Positions 1-10,575 of a stretch of DNA of 64,000 bases are shown here, piece by piece. Origin of the DNA: Amanita rubescens. Taxonomy: Eukaryota; Basidiomycota; Agaricomycetes; Agaricales; Amanitaceae. Made by a program: the position numbers and the translations under genes. Within the stretch, counting starts at the first letter, position 1; the number at the start of each line of letters is the position of its first letter. The DNA lies in contig WION01000146.1 in NCBI GenBank assembly GCA_015039365.1, positions 60,988 to 124,987 of the forward strand. Direction: 5' to 3'. The notes beneath the pieces are model-generated. The model was not told where the DNA came from. It did not search any database and was given only the letters and a program-made list of their open reading frames with translations.

Positions 1-851
1 GGTTCCGCTAGCGCGTCCCTGGTGGCTGTCCAAGTTTCGGAGGATTTCTCGTCTGTGTAATAGATCGCCCATTTAACAAGCTCGGCGTCTCCGGAGCGTT
101 CTCGATCTTCGCAAGTCATCTCGATGTCCTCGAGGTAGCGTTCAAGACCGCTTGCGGCACCCTGAAAACGGGGCGCCTCTTTGCTAGTCCGGATAGGCAT
201 ACGGGTCGGGGTAGCCATGTTGCTTTTGGTAGGAGGAGGTGAGGGAGAACGAGATGGTGTAGGCGGAGGCGGTGTAGGGGTAGGCGAGGTAGGACGGGAT
301 GCAGGACGAGGTGAGGCAGGACGAGGTGAGGCAGGACGCGGTGAGGCAGGACGGGTTGGCTCAGGGGTAAGCGGATCAGGTATCGGTGTCAAGGGCGAGA
401 GCGGTGGCAAGTTCGGAAATAGACTAAAAGCAGTGGGCACGTGCTGTGAATGAGCCGGTTGAAGCGATTTCGGAGTCGAGGTGCCAAGGAGTGAAGGAGA
501 CTGCGGTGCAAGGAGTGCGGATAGGTCTAGAAATGAGGAAAGGTCGGCAGGTGTTGGATCTCTGATCGGTAGGGGAAATGTTCCCGGAAGGTGCAAGTCT
601 TCGTCGGCTGAACTAGTAGAGAGATCGGATGACGGAGGATCTGTCGGTGGTTCGGGCTGAGGCTGTTTAGGAGCAGGGGGTGGAGGCTGAGGAGTAGTCG
701 GCTTCCGAGAAGACCAAGGAACGTGTGGTCGGCTGGATGGTCCTGGCTGAGGTTCGGCGGGCCTAGCTCGGCGTGGACCTAACTGAGATGGAAACTTTTC
801 CGATGCCTTCTGCGCTGCAGGACGGTGAGGACGAATGGCTGGGGCACAGAC
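1..851 (-). CDS. gag: Gag of element E (partial), with AUG-less N-terminal extension
   Basis: The first AUG is at 216-218 and starts MATPTRMPIRTSKEAP, followed by a segment (LERYLEDIEM, WAIYYTDEKSS) shared with the Gag of G1, G2 and D. The same frame is open for a further 211 codons upstream to a stop at 852-854 and holds no ATG. That extension is proline-rich, with RPASP repeats around 300-350. It begins with a conserved block (AAQKASEKFPSQLGP) that element D also has (AAKKASERFPAQLGP). The conserved peptide implies translation upstream of the AUG, probably from a non-AUG codon; this is inference. The protein runs off the window at base 1. Confidence 0.75.
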
Positions 852-859
852 CTAAGAGC

Positions 860-877
860 CCCTCGCGGTGGGCTCCA
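860..877 (-). other. Primer-binding site of element E
   Basis: On the minus strand the sequence TGGAGCCCACCGCGAGGG begins 2 nt after the LTR end. A TGG start is expected for pairing with a tRNA CCA end. The same PBS occurs in G1 (17484), G2 (61965) and D (48989). I cannot name the tRNA from the sequence alone. Confidence 0.7.
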
Positions 878-879
878 GT

Positions 880-1366
880 TGAAACAATAAAGAGAAGGCC
901 GACGTGGAACAGTGTTCGGCCAAAGGGGCTACGGAGGTCTGACCGATGTGCTTAAGTGCGATAGAGTGCCGAGAACGAAGGAGAAGGAACGGAACGGTGA
1001 CCGAGTCACCGAGCGAGAAGGAGAACGGAAATCGGACGCAAGGGAACGAGAAAGAGAGCGGAAGTGAGACCGGCTGTATATTCGATGTCCAACTACTACA
1101 GACAATGCCGTATATATACTACGAGGACATGAGGCTTACCTGCGACGAGCCTTCCTCCGAGTCCGTTGGTCCGTGCGCGTCTAGGTGCCCCGTTGCGTTC
1201 GAATATCGCTCAAGTTGCGGGAATGGCCCTGTCGGAATGTGGCCGAAGGTCGTTGGCGCGAAGGTTTGACTTCGGAAGCTTCCGTGATGCGTGATGTGAT
1301 GCCGAGAATCGGAATGCGGTGCGCTTCGGTGTTCGGTTCCAACGTAGCCGGAACCGGCTCGTTACA
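880..1366 (-). repeat. 5' LTR of element E
   Basis: 487 bp, reading TGTAACGAGCC... to ...TTTCA on the minus strand, with a TATA box (TATATATA, 1111-1118). It is related to, but diverged from, the 397-bp LTRs of G1 and G2. No ATG occurs on the minus strand between the TATA box and the Gag AUG at 218. Confidence 0.85.
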
Positions 1367-1836
1367 TCGGACATGCTTACTTTTTCGTATATGCCTGCCC
1401 CTTTGTCGCATCCCCATTATGTTCATCAAACGGACTACCTCGTTCCCTTATCGATCCCCATTCCATTTACCCTATGCCCAACCCCTTGTTCATACGCGTA
1501 CCATCCCCTATGCCTCCTGTTTTACCTATACTTGCTATCACCTTTGTTCTACTTATGATATGGCTGTGTTTCTGTACATGTATATAAACCGATGTACTGT
1601 AACGTCGAACCTTAAGTTCGACTTAGTTTGTCTTTGTCAATATCATCTCATCTCGCCTAAAGAACATCGTACACACTCCATTCATTATCGCTCTCAAGTA
1701 TAAGACTTCTTCTAGTCGTCTTATTACTTAGCTTATTCGTTCACCTATTGTTTGACTTGTCCGTTGGACTTAGTCTACTTTGTCAAACGCTCATAGCGTG
1801 GACACATTGTAGGTGGAGATTGACGTGATCATAACA
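1367..1836 (+). repeat. 5' LTR of element A (first 46 bp outside the window)
   Basis: Matches the 3' LTR from 23094 onward and has the same 470-bp length once the hAT-like insertion there is removed. It has a TATA box (TATATAAA, 1581-1588). A perfect 7-bp hairpin, GTCGAAC-CTTAA-GTTCGAC, lies at 1604-1622, near the expected transcription start. The 3' arm plus flank (TAAGTTCGACTTA, 1613-1625) is complementary over 13 nt to 1839-1851, just after the LTR. Confidence 0.9.
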
Positions 1837-1838
1837 AT

Positions 1839-1851
1839 TAAGTCGAACTTA
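1839..1851 (+). other. Self-priming PBS of element A
   Basis: TAAGTCGAACTTA starts 2 nt after the LTR and is the exact reverse complement of 1613-1625 in the R region of the LTR. It lacks the TGG expected for a tRNA primer. Tf1 of fission yeast is known to prime from the folded 5' end of its own mRNA; the same is inferred here. Element C has the identical 13-nt pair. Confidence 0.7.
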
Positions 1852-1915
1852 TCAAAACGATACCCGAGTATTACCTCGTTGGTGAAACACAAGATAACTA
1901 TCGAACTTCCGGAGA

Positions 1916-1936
1916 ACCGGCCCGTAGGTTACCGGT
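1916..1936 (+). other. Covarying leader stem-loop (element A)
   Basis: ACCGG / CCGGT stem around an 11-nt loop CCCGTAGGTTA. Element C has the same loop at 31832-31842, but a GCCAG / CTGGC stem, so two base pairs have changed on both sides. The UAG in the loop is the last in-frame stop before the Gag extension. A packaging or translation-initiation role is possible but not shown. Confidence 0.6.
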
Positions 1937-3670
1937 CAGCCTGCAACAATTTCAGATCAACAGAGAACACCGCCTAACCGTGCTACAAGAGGAACAAGAG
2001 GTCATTATTATCTAGATCACATCGCTATCTACAACGACCCTAAGGATCACCTTTGGAAATACTCGAAAGACCACAGTCTCGTACCAACATCAGAGTTTTG
2101 GATACCACAAGCCAACAGACCACCCAACAACGCATTCTATCATCGATTCAACGACAAATACTATCTCTTAGGATTTGAAGTCGAATTCGACGAAAATACC
2201 AAACGTTGGGGAGGATATAACCCAGGCCCTGAATCAGAACTCACATACGAATTCGTACCAGACGATTTCTTCAAAGGACCAAAGTGGATAGAAGGAAACC
2301 CAGATAACTTGCCCGAAAACCTACAGCACAGAAGCGCAGTCTCTACACCAAAAGCAGCAGTCAAAACTACACCAAAAGGTAAAACTTTTGGAGTAATAGA
2401 AGAAAGCGAATCAGGAACCGAATCAAGTGACGAAAACCCCGATCAGCAATTCGAAAGTTCCAGTGACCTTTCTGAGTCGGAAGACAAAACTGTTCCAGAC
2501 TTACTTAGCCCAATCGATTTCAACCCATTTGAAACAGAACAGGAGAAACCGAATTCCCCAGGACTTCAATACATCGAAGTCGATCCTAAACCCGATCTTA
2601 GTCCAGGACCACCAGTACCACCACAGAAACTGCCCACACCACCTCCAGAACCACCAATAGCCACAATGATGATGCCAGCAATACAACCGATTCCTAGTCT
2701 CTTAGGAGAAATCCCTACCTTCACAGGAAAGCAATCTCAAGCACAGGATTTCATAGATCGAATGGAGCTATTCCTAGATCTCAATCCAGGTCGCATCAAC
2801 ACAGATAGACTTAAAATCGGACTAACGTTATCTATGATAACCGACAAAGCTGAAAACTGGAGACGCGATCAAAACAATGATCTTAACGATGCAACAAAGA
2901 CAGAAATAACATGGAACGACTGGACAGGATTCAAAACCAGATTCCTCAATAATTGGCAAGAAATAGATTCACCTGGAAACGCGTACACAGAATTAGTACA
3001 GCTACAAAAATGCAAAGACAAGAAAGGGAAACGAATCTCAATCCCAAAATACGTTGGTTTATTCAAAGAACTTATAAAGAAAGCTGGAATCACAGGCAGT
3101 GCCGCCACCCACATGTTCGGACAAGGGCTCGACGCCAACACATACAGAGCAGTCATAATGAGAGACCCTAAAACCTTGGACGAATGGTATGAAGGAGCAC
3201 TAAGAGCATACAACGCCGAAACACGTATCGGCATTCTAGCAACCAACAGAGGAGGAACATCCGCACACAAACCCCCTCGAAACGAATGGGATATGGATCT
3301 CGATGCAATAATTCTTGGCGCGTTATCAAAGGATGAACGAACCCGACATATCCGCGATGGACTTTGTTTCATATGTCATAAACCGGACCACATGTCAGGA
3401 CAATGCCCCATGAGGAAAGATAAAGGATCTTACAAAGGGAAGAAGAAGTTTAATGGAAAGAAAGGAAAGAAATTTGCACACGGTCGTCATATTCAAGCAA
3501 CCGAAAGGGATGACAATGGCAGTAACTATGAAGACGTTGAAGAGTCTAGCCAGCAAGAAGAAGAAGAAGAAGAAGACACTAGCGACAGAACGATACGCGC
3601 TATGTTAAAGAAACTCTCTCCAGATCAACGTATCAACCTCCTTATCAACGCGGATAAACCGGATTTTTGA
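1928..3670 (+). CDS. gag: Gag polyprotein of element A, with AUG-less N-terminal extension
   Basis: The frame is open from just after the UAG at 1925 to the TGA at 3668-3670. The first ATG is at 2666 (MMMPAIQPIPSLLGEIP) and starts the core capsid region. The upstream 246 codons have no ATG in any frame, yet they match elements B and C (for example TPPNRATR, EFWIPQ, RPPN). The core has a zinc knuckle CX2CX4HX4C (CFICHKPDHMSGQC, around 3365-3406), then a Lys-rich stretch and an acidic Glu run. The -1 slip heptamer GGATTTT directly precedes the stop. An extended and an AUG-initiated Gag are both plausible. Confidence 0.78.
   Translation, partial: VTGQPATISDQQRTPPNRATRGTRGHYYLDHIAIYNDPKDHLWKYSKDHSLVPTSEFWIPQANRPPNNAFYHRFNDKYYLLGFEVEFDENTKRWGGYNPGPESELTYEFVPDDFFKGPKWIEGNPDNLPENLQHRSAVSTPKAAVKTTPKGKTFGVIEESESGTESSDENPDQQFESSSDLSESEDKTVPDLLSPIDFNPFETEQEKPNSPGLQYIEVDPKPDLSPGPPVPPQKLPTPPPEPPIATMMMPAIQPIPSLLGEIPTFTGKQSQAQDFIDRMELFLDLNPGRINTDRLKIGLTLSMITDKAENWRRDQNNDLNDATKTEITWNDWTGFKTRFLNNWQEIDSPGNAYTELVQLQKCKDKKGKRISIPKYVGLFKELIKKAGITGSAATHMFGQGLDANTYRAVIMRDPKTLDEWYEGALRAYNAETRIGILATNRGGTSAHKPPRNEWDMDLDAIILGALSKDERTRHIRDGLCFICHKPDHMSGQCPMRKDKGSYKGKKKFNGKKGKKFAHGRHIQATERDDNGSNYEDVEESSQQEEEEEEDTSDRTIRAMLKKLSPDQRINLLINADKPDF
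3661..3667 (+). promoter_or_regulatory. -1 frameshift heptamer, gag/pol junction of A
   Basis: G GAT TTT is followed directly by the gag stop TGA. A -1 slip continues TTT TTG ACA GTG into the protease frame. Element C has the same context (33551-33560). B and D have GGGTTTT before TAG. GGATTTA is a known slip site in a mammalian betaretrovirus, so the class is plausible. Confidence 0.6.
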
Positions 3671-5605
3671 CAGTGGGACACATATCAGTGGATGCCTGTC
3701 CCATAACTTCGGATTCAACTCCAAAGGACGATCTTTCGATATCACCTGTAATAGTACGTTCTATTTCAAGCAATCAATTATCTATTCCTCTCGAAGTTGA
3801 AACCGAAGACAACACTGAATCAATGACTGCACTGGTTGACAGCGGTGCAGAAGGTTTATTTATTAACTCATCAATCGCGCACAAATGGAGAAAGAAGAAA
3901 CTCGCAAGACCAATCCGAGTCAAAAACGTTGATGGAACATACAATACGAATGGAGAAATTTCTGACAAGTGTTTGATTACCATCGATATCAATGGAAAGA
4001 AGATGACCGAATGGTTCTTGGTCACTTCGCTTGGCGATCAAAACTTGATACTGGGGCTTCCGTGGCTCGAGAAGCATGACCCAATCATAAGCTGGAGGAA
4101 TAGAACTCTGGAGTTCCGTAACTCCAAAGAAGACAAATGGAAGGCATCAATACGGAGCATCTTACATTGACTCGATGAAGAAGCAATGCCTAAATGGGAA
4201 GAAGACGTCGTAATTCGGTATTTGTTGTCACACAAAGGACCAGAAGAGAAGAGTCTATGTTGGAAACCACCATTTGAAGACATAAGAAGATGGACTGAAG
4301 AAGATTATGACGAGATCACAATTAATCGTTATTCACCAGCTCAACAAATGGAACATAAGTACAACACCGATCAGAAGGAAATCATGCTACCTCCTGAGTA
4401 TCTCGAATGGAAAGAGATATTTGAAAAACAAGCATCAGAATGATTCCCAGACCGAAGAACATGGGACCACGCAATTGAACTTCGCGAAGACTTTATACCA
4501 AAAAAAGGGAAGATCTACCCAATATCGCCATTACAACAAAATACGCTTGACGAATGGATCAAAGAACAACTAGCTAAAGGATATATACGACCATCCAAAT
4601 CTCCGCAGGCAGCGCCATTCTTTTATGTCGAAAAGAAGGATAGCAAAACACTCAGACCCTGCCAAGACTACCGATACCTGAACGAACATACGAAACCAAA
4701 CTCTTACCCCTTACCACTCATATCCGATCTGATGCTACAACTTAAAGGATCGCAATACTTTACGAAACTAGACATCAGATGGGGATACAACAATGTTCAT
4801 ATCAAAGAAGGAGACGAATGGAAAGCCGCATTCATCACGAATAAGGGACTATTCGAACCAACAGTTATGTTCTTTGGATTATGCAATTTGCCCGCAACAT
4901 TTCAAGCTATGATGGACGATTACTTCAGAGACTTCATGAACAAAGGATGGATCGCCATTTACATGGATGACATCTTGATACACGCGTGCAACAAACAAGA
5001 ACTCGAGAAAAGAACAAAGCTAGTACTCGCAAAATTAAAAGAACACGATCTTTACCTGAAACTTGAAAAATGCAAATTTGCCGCCGAAGAAGTAGACTTC
5101 TTAGGCATGATAATCACGAAAGACACGATAAAAATGGATCCAATAAAACTCGCTGGAATCAGAGACTGGCCCCCTCCAACAACAGTTAAACAAGTACGCT
5201 CATTTCTTGGATTTGGAAATTACTACAGACGTTTCATATCCGGATTCGCGCACCTCGCACGACCCCTTCACGACTTAACGAAGAAAAACAAAATATGGGA
5301 ATGGACACTAGAATGTAGAGTCACCTTCGACTCATTAAAGGAAAGTTTCGTAACAGCACCAGTACTAAAGATGACAGATATCAATCAACCTTTCATACTC
5401 GAAACGGACGCATCTAAATGGGCTGTCGGAGCCGCCTTAATGCAAAAAGACGAAAACGGAGACTTACACCCTTGTGGATACCTCTCACATGCACTTACGC
5501 CTACTGAACGAAATTGGCAAATCTACGACCGAGAGCTCTTTGCTATAATTTACGCCCTTGACGAATGGAAATATCTACTGCTCGGAGCAGAACACACACT
5601 CACTA
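3664..5605 (+). pseudogene. pol: Protease-reverse transcriptase part of A pol (broken)
   Basis: One frame holds a retropepsin (LVDSGAEG, the DSG active site; ILGLPW flap-end motif) and an RT domain with YMDD ([11 protein letters not shown]), then the start of RNase H ([21 protein letters not shown]). Two in-frame TGA codons break it, at 4168-4170 and 4441-4443. At the second, element C reads CGA (SERFPE), so this is a CGA-to-TGA change. The frame stops at 5605, where B1 is inserted (TSD CACTA). It resumes at 16933. Confidence 0.88.
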
Positions 5606-5993
5606 TGTTACATTTGTTCGTTCACTGATAAGTCAAGCCTATCAGGTACCGTAGGTTCCTCAAGGGAGTTCCGGCACTTAAGAACGTTCAAAGAATAAGA
5701 GTGTTATTGGATAAGTCCTCAAGGGAACTTAGACAATAACGAGACAGATTTTGACTGTTAAAACTAGACTGAGGTCTAGTCGTATATTTGCGTAGTTTAT
5801 ATAGTACAAGGTATATACGCAAATATAGTAAGTAAGAATGCATGTGATAATGAAACGGTTTACATGTGATAAACGGAATAGCATATGATAAACGATGAAT
5901 GTTCCAGAAGGAATGCATATGCAAACAGTGACGTAGGAGAGATAACGGAAGTGACAAGATGGAAAAGATAGGCCATGACGTACGTTTGCAACA
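5606..5993 (-). repeat. 3' LTR of B1
   Basis: 388 bp, TGTTGCAAAC...TAACA on the minus strand (the LTR starts TGTTAC in other copies). It is shorter than the 5' LTR (406 bp) because it lacks one unit of an approximately 18-bp repeat containing ATCACATG. Confidence 0.88.
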
Positions 5994-6050
5994 TAGCCCT
6001 TCTCCTACATACGAAGTCCAATATTCACCGAATATTGAAATAATTTGTGA

Positions 6051-8258
6051 CTACATGTCACGATTGTGTTCGGCGTCACTGTCGTAGGTGTAAGAGTCTT
6101 CATTTCCTTGCCAAGGATGACGGCGGCAGCAGCGGTTATCGGTAAGACGTTCTTGAAGAGTCGGTCGCTCTTCTCGTGTATTGGAGGCAGTCATAGTGGC
6201 AACAGGACGTGACTGTCCTCGTGTCGATTGGCCTCGGCGATTTCCAAGGTTTCGTCGTGACGGTGGGGGTCCGGTGGTAGTAGTGGTGAAGCGGTTGCCC
6301 GGAGGGCGAGTATTTGTTCCTCGTCGTCTTCTTTCGATAAGCGGGGAAGGTTTGCCTTGTTCGAGTTGGGCGGAATCAATAGTAGTAGTGGGTGAAGCGG
6401 TAGAAATTCATTGTTCAGGGATTTGTTCAAACGGCGTGGGCAGCGACGATTGTGTTATAGCATCTGGATAAGTGGGAGGCGGGGTTTCCTCATGTACCGG
6501 TCCTCGGCATATTTCTTGTCGTTGATGGTGCTCAGTAGTGTGATGTGGGGCTCCGCACATGTAACAGCCTTGAGTTCCAGGGATATCTTCTCCTTCAAAG
6601 GCTAAGTTATTCGGTTCAAATGATACCAATCGTTCAGCTGAGGGGTCAGGTCCGTGCAGGTGAAAGATAGTGCGACATGTCGGATTTTCAGGGATAGGGA
6701 CATCGCGTCCTTCAATTGTATGTCCTGTTTGAAGTGCGATGACGGCGGCGTCTTGGTATTCGTTACTGGCATTAGGTCTGTTAGGGTTACGATCGTGCCT
6801 CCATACGAGATTGTTAATTGTCGTTTGTAGTTGTCGTAGTATAGTTACATCCCAACCATCAGGAGTCATCATTGGGTTGAGACGGTCGCTAAGGGTTCGA
6901 ATACGTTTGAATGTAGCATTGACAGGAGTGCGGGGAAATACAGGGCATCCGTGCATCCAGGCCATGCCAGTGTCTAAAGCGGGTTGTTGTGTTGGTTGGA
7001 TGAAATGATGACGATGTCCGGCAGTGGTAAGACGGGTTGCTTCTTCGAGGTATACGTCTCCTCGTAAGTCACAAAACCAGTGAATATTGTTCCAGATCAT
7101 CAGGGTGATCCAGCGGTTGCGTTGCAGTTCTCGGAACCGGCGGGTGAGATTAATGATGACGTTAACAAGGGCCATCAGATCAGGGCGAACATATCTATTC
7201 AAGATGAACAGATAGTTGTTGGCAAAGGTCCAGGACATGAATAACGTCCAGATTCGATAAAAGGCTTGTCAAATTATCGGATCGACGAAGGAAGGGATAG
7301 CATAGTGCGTCAAGATGATGTCAATAGCAGGGATATCAGGTGCAGGCACATTAAAATTGTCGTCGTTGACAGAAGCATGCTGAAATAAGAACCTAGGGAT
7401 AGGTCCTTCGGCAGGGAGTCTAGGCACTGGGCTCATAGATCGAGTATAGGTTTCCCTCATTAAATCTAATGGGGTGTAAAGGGGCCTTGGCGATGGGGTG
7501 TTTTCTGGGAAGACAATAGGGATCGAGATGGGATTGATGAGTCTTTCATTGATCTCGTCATCGGTGATGGCGTTAGCGGTGACAACATCGAGTTCGGCGG
7601 CGACAGCGTTAGCGGCAGCAGAAATGGCAGCGGTGGTTGCAGCATTGGTGGCGGCAATGGTCCTTGCTCTTTCAAGGTAGTTGTTAACGAGTTCTTCGTC
7701 GATAGGAGGAATTCCCATAGTAAAAGCGGTGGTATTGAACATGAGTAATCCTTCTCACATGATCCGGATATCTTCAGGGGTGGTGTCGGGACGTGGTCCG
7801 CGTGCGTAGGTGATGACCATTTGGTCTCTGGTGGCGAATACTTGAGCTACCATTTCCTGCATCTCAGGCAGCACAGGGGCATCAGGGAGAATAGCGTTCC
7901 CCATATCTGTGACGTTTCGCATTAGTTCTTCTATCGTAGAAGCATTCGATGGTGGGAAGGTATAAGATGAGTCAGAAGATAAAGAATCTTCATCTCGTGG
8001 TATGAATTCCTCGTCAGAAGGAATTATAGGGAACCATTCTGTACCAATGGATGTATAATGTAACATACAGACGGGAGGAGGAATTGGCAATGGCGCGGGC
8101 GATTCCTCTCTAGAAGGGGTCGGAGGGACGGTTTCCTCGACAACTGTTGAAGCGGCTGGAGTAGCAGCGGCGGACAGGTTGTTAATGGGGGAGGACATGG
8201 TTTCAAGAACGGCGTTTTCGTGGTTTATGAGTAGTGGGGATAATTGCTGTGATTCCAT
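6051..8258 (-). pseudogene. ORF3 of B1, second copy (post-integrase ORF, three TGA stops)
   Basis: Starts at ATG 8256-8258, overlapping the end of pol by 56 nt in another frame, and stays in one frame to TAG at 6051-6053 (736 codons). TGA interrupts at 7755, 7269 and 6408. In B2 the first two sites are CGA. Features in order: Pro/Ser-rich N-terminus (PPTPSREESP), a helical middle segment, a zinc-knuckle-like CX2CX3HX4HH (CYMCGAPHHTTEHH), an Arg-rich tail, and a final DAEHNRD motif shared with ORF3 of A and C. Function unknown. It is not env-like, as I see no signal peptide or membrane helix. Confidence 0.75.
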
Positions 8259-9436
8259 GTTGTTCCTTATATTCGTTTAAGGTCTCCTCGGAGTGTTCTA
8301 GGTTTTCCTCGGTTTCCCATGAATTGTCAGATGTCGGATAGCCTTTCCATTTGACTAAAAATTGCCATTGGTTTCCTTTTCTTTGGTGCGAGACAATTGT
8401 CTCGATTTCGTATTCTTCTTTGTTATCTATAAGGTCTGGGGTTGGTCTAGTAAAGTTTGGACCATGTGTTTCGTTCTCGTGGTAAGGAGTAAGGAGTGAA
8501 ACATGAAAAACGGGGTGAATCTTCCATCTTGGGGGAAGTTCAAGTTTAACGGTGACAGGTCCTAAGATCTTCTCGATCTTGAACGGTCCTTCTCGTCTAG
8601 GTGAGAACTTTCTTATTTGTCCTGTTTTCAGGTTTCGTGAGTCTAGCCATACTAAATCTCTTTCTTTGAATGCGGGAGATTTCCCTTTGACTCGTTGAGT
8701 CATTAGCTGTTTAGCTAATTCGTGTGTGGCGAGAGCTTCGTCTCCTATTTGTGTTAAGACCTTGAAGCGGTCTTCAGCGGCGGGTACGTTGATTCGCGGG
8801 AATGCTGTGGGGATAGCCACAGGCTCTATTCCAAACATGATTTCAAACGGCGTCATCTTGGTAGATTGATGTATCCGTTGATTGTGCGCGAATTCTGCTA
8901 ATGGCAGATGATCTTTCCACTGTTTTGGATGATCAACGCAGTATAACCGGAGGTAGGTTTCTAGCTCCTGATTGAGTCGTTCCGATTCTCCGTCAGTTTG
9001 CGGATGAAAGGCGGTTGACTTTCTATGATCAATTCCGAAGATTTTGCAGATTTCTTCGAAAACTTTGGAGGTAAATTGTGGTCCTCTATCGGAGATGAGG
9101 GTTGTCGGTAACCCATAACGTTTGTAAACGTCGTTAATGTAAGAATTGGCGGTATCCATAGCGGTAAAAGATTTTTTGCATGGTATGAATATTACGCCCT
9201 TTGTTAAGCCTTGATCGACCATGGTCAAAACAGAATCAAAACCGTCGATAATTGGCAGATCTGTGATGAAGTCCATCGAAACTTGTTTGAATGGGCGTGT
9301 GGCGTGGGATTTAATAGGCATCAAACCCGGTGTGATCGGGTGTGTATTAACCTTCATTTGTTGACATAAGGCACAGCCTTCAACCCATTTGGATACGGTT
9401 GTTGTCATTCCAGGCCAATAATAGTCACGGCGGATA
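8203..9436 (-). CDS. pol: Integrase-chromodomain segment of B1, second copy
   Basis: Fragment of pol duplicated inside B1, beginning within the integrase zinc-binding domain (CALCQQMK). It keeps the DDE core: D in MDFITDLP, D in LISDRGPQF and E in GESERLNQELE. It ends with a chromodomain (FLVKWKGYPTSDNSW). At GESERLNQ this copy has CGA where the first copy and B2 have TGA, which is direct evidence for CGA-to-TGA decay. With no upstream gag or RT it cannot be expressed as a normal polyprotein. Confidence 0.82.
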
Positions 9437-9441
9437 AGCTC

Positions 9442-9532
9442 GTGACGTTTCGCATTAGTTCTTCTATGGTAGAAGCATTCGATGGTGGGAAGGTATAAGA
9501 TGAGTCAGAAGATAAAGAATCTTCATCTCGTG
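9442..9532 (-). repeat. Short duplicated ORF3 piece
   Basis: Near-identical to about 7909-8001 (a piece of ORF3), with one base difference noted in the first part. It lies between the truncated second integrase copy and the foreign insert. It marks a complex rearrangement junction, not a gene. Confidence 0.75.
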
Positions 9533-10575
9533 CACCTGATCAGCCCGACAAAAAACTTTAATTAGACAGGGACGTCACATGCCCCTCCTTCTCCATTAAA
9601 GGGGGTTTTTTGGCTAATAGGGCTTTCATGAATAAATGTACACGATAAAAGACATAAAATTGTGCTAAGTCCACTTTCCCACATCTAAAAATGAACTCAT
9701 TACCATTTCTGGAAGGTGGGGGGATGTTTGTACATGTTATGACATGAGAATTTGATCACAAGTTAGGGACAAGGGCATAATTGCCTTTTTTGGTAAGATA
9801 GTCAGATTCCAAATAAGGAAAGCAATTTAGGATACCATTTTTGGAAGGTTGTCAAGGTGTTTGTACATGTTTGTACATGCTTTGACACAACAACAAAGTA
9901 TAATTTCCTTATTTGGAAAGTGAGAAGTAGATGCCAAATAAGACAAAATAATTGATTTCAGGGTCGAATTTCCTAAAAAGGAAATGATTACGTAATTTCA
10001 GGGTCAATCAATTGTGTAGCCTTGGTCAGTGGCTTTCTAAATGTGGTTGTATGACATTATTTGGTGATGATTTCATTGAGATATTCACTGATTGATTTTC
10101 AGGGTCAAATTTCCTGAAAAGGAAATGAGTAATGTAATGTGTGCTTTAGGATCCAGTGGCGGATTTCCAAAAAAGGAAAGAGCGCACTTCGGCCTTGCCA
10201 TTTTGGGAAATATCTGCTCACTGTTGCTGGTGATGAGCAGCAAGAAAATGCAATATCTCCCTTAATACTGGATATTTTTGTGGCGCTTTTTTTGGAACAT
10301 ATTCCTTATATGTATATGCACCTATCCACCATGTTAGAATGCAAAAATTGCAAGTGGTTTCTGTCTGAATGCAACATGTCTTGCTCACTGTTGTCAACAG
10401 TGAGGAGCAACAAATGACAATATCTCCATCAATACTGGTTATTTCTGTGGCGCTTTTTTTGGTATGTCCCCATCAGGGATATAGGAAGGTGTTTGGCATG
10501 TCAGAATACAAATAGTATGTACCAATCATGCCACAAATGAAATTGGTGTGCTCACTGTCTGCCATGATGAGCAGC
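9533..10575. other. 1.04-kb foreign insert in the B1 duplication
   Basis: Not related to any LTR element here, and without a convincing ORF. It holds several internal repeats. Three degenerate palindromes contain GCTCACTGT...GAGCAG (about 10216, 10381 and 10549), and two are followed by a shared tract (AATATCTCC...TTTGTGGCGCTTTTTTTGG). A TTTGTACATG repeat lies near 9728 and 9862. It starts CACCTGATCAGCCCGAC. It could be a non-autonomous DNA element, possibly Helitron-like, but I see no clean TSD. Confidence 0.4.

Larger units (their letters stand above)
1..1366 (-). mobile_element. Element E: 5' part of a FIDD-type LTR retrotransposon (open at window start)
   Basis: Minus-strand element cut by the window edge. 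It has an LTR (880-1366), a PBS, a Pro-rich leader reading frame and the start of Gag. It resembles G1/G2 and D in LTR ends (TGTAAC...TTTCA), PBS and the MPIRTSKEAP Gag start. It interrupts the 5' LTR of element A. The flank TCGG at 1367-1370 is single-copy in the intact 3' LTR of A (23094-23097), so the second TSD copy must lie outside the window. Whether E carries pol cannot be seen. Confidence 0.88.

Noticed and set aside
181..453. Gly/Arg-rich plus-strand ORF (90 aa)
   Set aside because: It is the complement of the Pro-rich Gag extension of E; low-complexity shadow.
1837..2308. Intron that would supply a Gag AUG in A and C
   Set aside because: The leader after the TATA box has no ATG in any frame, so an internal splice could only help if the junction itself made an AUG or the start site were further upstream.
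6181..6471. Plus-strand 96-aa ORF opposite the ORF3 tail in B1 (and 52704-52994 minus in B2)
   Set aside because: Complement of the Arg/Pro-rich end of ORF3; conserved only as a mirror of that sequence.
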